A stretch of 8,524 nt of DNA, taken from contig NZFJ01000046.1 of NCBI GenBank assembly GCA_002690625.1, positions 1 through 8,524 of the forward strand, written 5' to 3'. The position numbers and the translations under genes were made by a program. The notes under the pieces were generated by a model that was given only the letters and a program-made list of their open reading frames with translations, ran no database searches and had not been told where the DNA came from. This document shows, piece after piece, positions 6,684 through 8,524 of the stretch. The stretch is from Rickettsiales bacterium. Lineage in GTDB: Bacteria > Pseudomonadota > Alphaproteobacteria > TMED109 > TMED131. Each line of letters starts with the position of its first letter. Positions within the stretch are counted from its first letter, which is position 1.

Positions 6684-7575
6684 AATAGCTGTTAATCTGC
6701 TTTCTGGTATTTTAGTAATTTTATTTTTAATATTTCTTAAATTAATAGGTAAAAGAAAAGCTTCTAATATTTGTTCTTATTTTTTTACAAAACTAGGACC
6801 GCATACAAGATTCAATCAAAGAGCAATCAAAAATATATCATTTATTTGGCCAAAAAAAAAACAAGAAGAAATAAATAAAATTACAAAAAAAATGTGGAAT
6901 AATTTAGGAAGAAATTTTGGAGAATTTGTTCATTTATACAAATTTAATCCTGAACTATGTCAAGATACAAATATCAATGGGCTTAGAAAAGTAAAGGCTC
7001 TCTTTCAAAAAAATAAAAAGATGAAGAAAGGAATAATATTTTTTTCAGCTCATTACGGAAACTGGGAAATGGGAGCTCCAATTTTAAAAAAGCTTGGCTT
7101 AAAACCACTATGCTTATATAGAAAAAGTAATAATAAAATTATTGAAAATATTATTCAAAAAATAAGAAATTCTAATGGAGAGTATGCTCCAAAAGGAGAT
7201 ATAGGTGCAAAGAGATCCTTTCTCTGGTTAAGAAAAGGTAAAAGTTTAGCCTTATTAATGGATCAGAAATTAAATGAAGGTCCAGCCATAGAGTTTTTAG
7301 GCAAAAAAGCTAACACAGCAAGCTTTATAGCAGATATAGCTCTAAAAATGGATTTAGATATAATTCCAATTAAAATCAAAAGAGAAAGTAACCTTAAAAA
7401 TAGCATAACTTTTTTAAATAAAATTGAAATGCCAAATAATAAATTAAATAAAAATGAAAAGGTAAATTTTATTTTAAAAAAAATAAATACTATAATTAGT
7501 TCTTGGATTTTAGAAGACCCATCTCAGTGGTTATGGATACATAGAAGGTGGACTAAGGATATTTATAAAACATAA
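6676..7575 (+). CDS. Lipid A secondary acyltransferase, LpxL/HtrB family
   Basis: Members of this inner-membrane family transfer a fatty acyl chain from acyl-ACP to the hydroxyl of a primary acyl chain on (Kdo)2-lipid IVA. The 299 residues match the family length. There is one N-terminal membrane segment at about 5-23, the HX4E catalytic motif in SAHYGNWEMGAP (124-135; His126 and Glu131), LYRKSNN (147-153), the LLMDQKLNEGPAIEFLGKKA block (193-212), PIKIKR (231-236) and the C-terminal DPSQWLWIHRRW (281-292). Whether it is LpxL-, LpxM- or other type, and its chain-length choice, cannot be told from sequence, so no symbol is given. The ATG overlaps lpxK by 8 nt, with a weak GGA 4 nt upstream. 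It is the last gene of the cluster; together with waaA and lpxK it forms a late lipid A operon. The stop is one base from the end of the convergent peptidase gene. Confidence 0.92.
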   Translation: MYKIAVNLLSGILVILFLIFLKLIGKRKASNICSYFFTKLGPHTRFNQRAIKNISFIWPKKKQEEINKITKKMWNNLGRNFGEFVHLYKFNPELCQDTNINGLRKVKALFQKNKKMKKGIIFFSAHYGNWEMGAPILKKLGLKPLCLYRKSNNKIIENIIQKIRNSNGEYAPKGDIGAKRSFLWLRKGKSLALLMDQKLNEGPAIEFLGKKANTASFIADIALKMDLDIIPIKIKRESNLKNSITFLNKIEMPNNKLNKNEKVNFILKKINTIISSWILEDPSQWLWIHRRWTKDIYKT

Positions 7576-7576
7576 T

Positions 7577-8410
7577 TTAGTCTAATAGTAGTTTTGGATC
7601 AATTCTAACTCCATGAACTTCCATTCTCCAGTCTAAATGGGGTCCTGTTGAGCGTCCTGTGGATCCTATCTCTCCTAACTTTTGTCCTTGATATACTTGC
7701 TCTCCAACTTTAGTAGTAATTTTTGACAAATGTAGATATGAAGAAGTTAATCCCTGCCCGTGAGAGATTATAATAGTGCCCCCCGAAAAATATAAATCTT
7801 CTTCGGCCAATACTATTATACCATCTGACACAGATATTACATCCGTGCCTTCTTGGTTTGCAATATCTAATCCATAGTGAGGCCTTTTAGGTATACCGTT
7901 TAATATCCTTTGGCTTCCATATACACCAGTAATGATACCTTGAGTAGGCATTATGAAACCCTTAATATAAAAAGGTTCTTCTATATATTTTTTTTTTGCC
8001 TTATTAATTAAATTTGATTCATTCTTAATTCTCTTAAAAAACCTTTCAGGAGGTGTGACTTTATTTTTATTAATATTATTAATTTTTTGAATTTTATATT
8101 TTCTTTTATCTATAATTATTTTTTTATTTAGTTGTTCACCTGATTCTAATAATATTTTTATATTTGAAACTTTTGCCTGTTTTCTTTTCAGTCCTATCAA
8201 AAAATTTCCTTTTTTATCAATTGGAATAGAAATATTATCAAAATATACTTTAGCGCCTATCTCTGTTTTACCAAATAATAATCCTCCTTGAATATAATTT
8301 CCTTTTATTTCAAAACAATGGCTTATTTCTGCTAAAGCTAAAAATAGAATAGCTAAAAAAAAATTAAATTTTCTTAAAAACATTAACCACTTTTGCATTT
8401 GCTTTTCCAT
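7577..8410 (-). CDS. Periplasmic M23-family (LytM-type) peptidase
   Basis: M23 proteins are zinc endopeptidases that cut peptidoglycan cross-links, or degenerate activators of amidases. The 277-residue frame has a signal sequence (RKFNFFLAILFLALA, 13-27). Next is a beta-rich domain beginning EIKGNYIQGGLLFGKTEIGA (34-53), typical of an alpha- and gammaproteobacterial M23 subfamily, then a lysine-rich linker (about 75-145). The peptidase domain follows: YGSQR (164-168), HYGLD (178-182, Zn ligands His178 and Asp182), GTDVISVSDG (188-197), SYLHLS (224-229, His227) and STGRSTGPHLDWRM (250-263). The last motif is usually HLH; here it is HLD (His258, Asp260), so one Zn ligand would be Asp, or activity may be altered. 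The ATG at 8410 overlaps xseA by 47 nt. The ATG at codon 10 (8383) leaves a cleaner signal peptide and is an equally likely start. No clear Shine-Dalgarno sequence decides between them. Confidence 0.88.
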   Translation of the reverse strand: MEKQMQKWLMFLRKFNFFLAILFLALAEISHCFEIKGNYIQGGLLFGKTEIGAKVYFDNISIPIDKKGNFLIGLKRKQAKVSNIKILLESGEQLNKKIIIDKRKYKIQKINNINKNKVTPPERFFKRIKNESNLINKAKKKYIEEPFYIKGFIMPTQGIITGVYGSQRILNGIPKRPHYGLDIANQEGTDVISVSDGIIVLAEEDLYFSGGTIIISHGQGLTSSYLHLSKITTKVGEQVYQGQKLGEIGSTGRSTGPHLDWRMEVHGVRIDPKLLLD

Positions 8411-8524
8411 CTTTAAAATATATTAAAATATCTTCATTTTTTTTTATACTTTTTACGTTCTTTATTAATCTATTATTATCATCCTTAATCAAAACAAAGC
8501 CTTTTTCTAGCCATCTTTCATGAG
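8364..8524 (-). CDS. xseA: Exodeoxyribonuclease VII large subunit, C-terminal end only
   Basis: A minus-strand frame enters from the right edge (first whole codon at 8522) and ends with TAA at 8366-8364, giving 52 residues. ERWLEKGFVLIKDDNNRLIK, then DILIYFKDGKANAKV, matches the C-terminal pattern of XseA: a coiled-coil end followed by a leucine/glycine-tyrosine-like L-x-x-G-[FY]-x-L motif, then a small beta domain ending in a D-G-x-x-x-x-V segment. XseA with XseB forms exonuclease VII, which degrades single-stranded DNA to oligonucleotides in repair. The catalytic portion is outside the window, so the call rests on this short tail and on position. The frame overlaps the start of the M23 peptidase gene, with which it is probably co-transcribed. 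Confidence 0.75.
   Translation of the reverse strand, partial: HERWLEKGFVLIKDDNNRLIKNVKSIKKNEDILIYFKDGKANAKVVNVFKKI

Noticed and set aside
1..8524. CRISPR arrays, insertion sequences, phage genes or a defence system
   Set aside because: No spaced direct repeats, transposase, nuclease or helicase cluster is present; every substantial frame belongs to a core family except the small exported protein.

Overview
The window is a strongly A+T-rich, extremely compact stretch of a Gram-negative bacterial chromosome. Gene content and order fit an AT-rich, genome-reduced alphaproteobacterium, of a free-living Pelagibacterales-like type rather than a parasite, since it keeps ispE of the non-mevalonate isoprenoid pathway. 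The alphaproteobacterial reading rests on three things: pmbA followed by waaA and lpxK, the distinctive TPR protein next to ispE, and the M23 peptidase next to xseA. The taxonomic call is an inference from the sequence alone.

Layout, left to right. (1) 1-1786, + strand: the 3' part of a TPR-repeat protein, then ispE, overlapping by 11 nt. (2) 1778-2644, - strand: folD, converging on ispE with overlapping stop codons. (3) 2645-2710: a 66-nt divergent spacer with weak promoter candidates on both strands. (4) 2711-2785, + strand: tRNA-Gln(UUG) with encoded CCA. (5) 2809-7575, + strand: a tight cluster of a small exported cysteine-containing protein, pmbA (tldE), waaA, lpxK and an lpxL/htrB-type acyltransferase. 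Gaps in this cluster are 4 nt, 1 nt, a 4-nt overlap and an 8-nt overlap. (6) 7577-8524, - strand: a periplasmic M23-family peptidase preceded by the 3' end of xseA, converging on the lpxL-like gene with one base between them.

The core of the region is late lipid A/LPS inner-core assembly. LpxK phosphorylates the lipid A disaccharide at the 4' position, WaaA adds Kdo, and the LpxL-type enzyme adds a secondary acyl chain. The M23 protein acts on or near peptidoglycan in the same envelope compartment. The rest is housekeeping: isoprenoid precursors (IspE), one-carbon folate metabolism (FolD), TldD/TldE proteolysis (PmbA) and DNA repair (XseA).

The most notable observation is that the reading frame of waaA is broken by one base in a run of 15 T (4506-4520), between an intact N-terminal membrane anchor and an intact catalytic part. 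This is either a homopolymer error in the sequence or a gene read through by polymerase slippage. I find no mobile element, CRISPR array, phage gene or evident novel multi-gene system; this is mainly an ordinary core-genome region. With the genes assigned as here, only about 95 nt lie outside genes, and there is no gene-free stretch longer than 66 nt.
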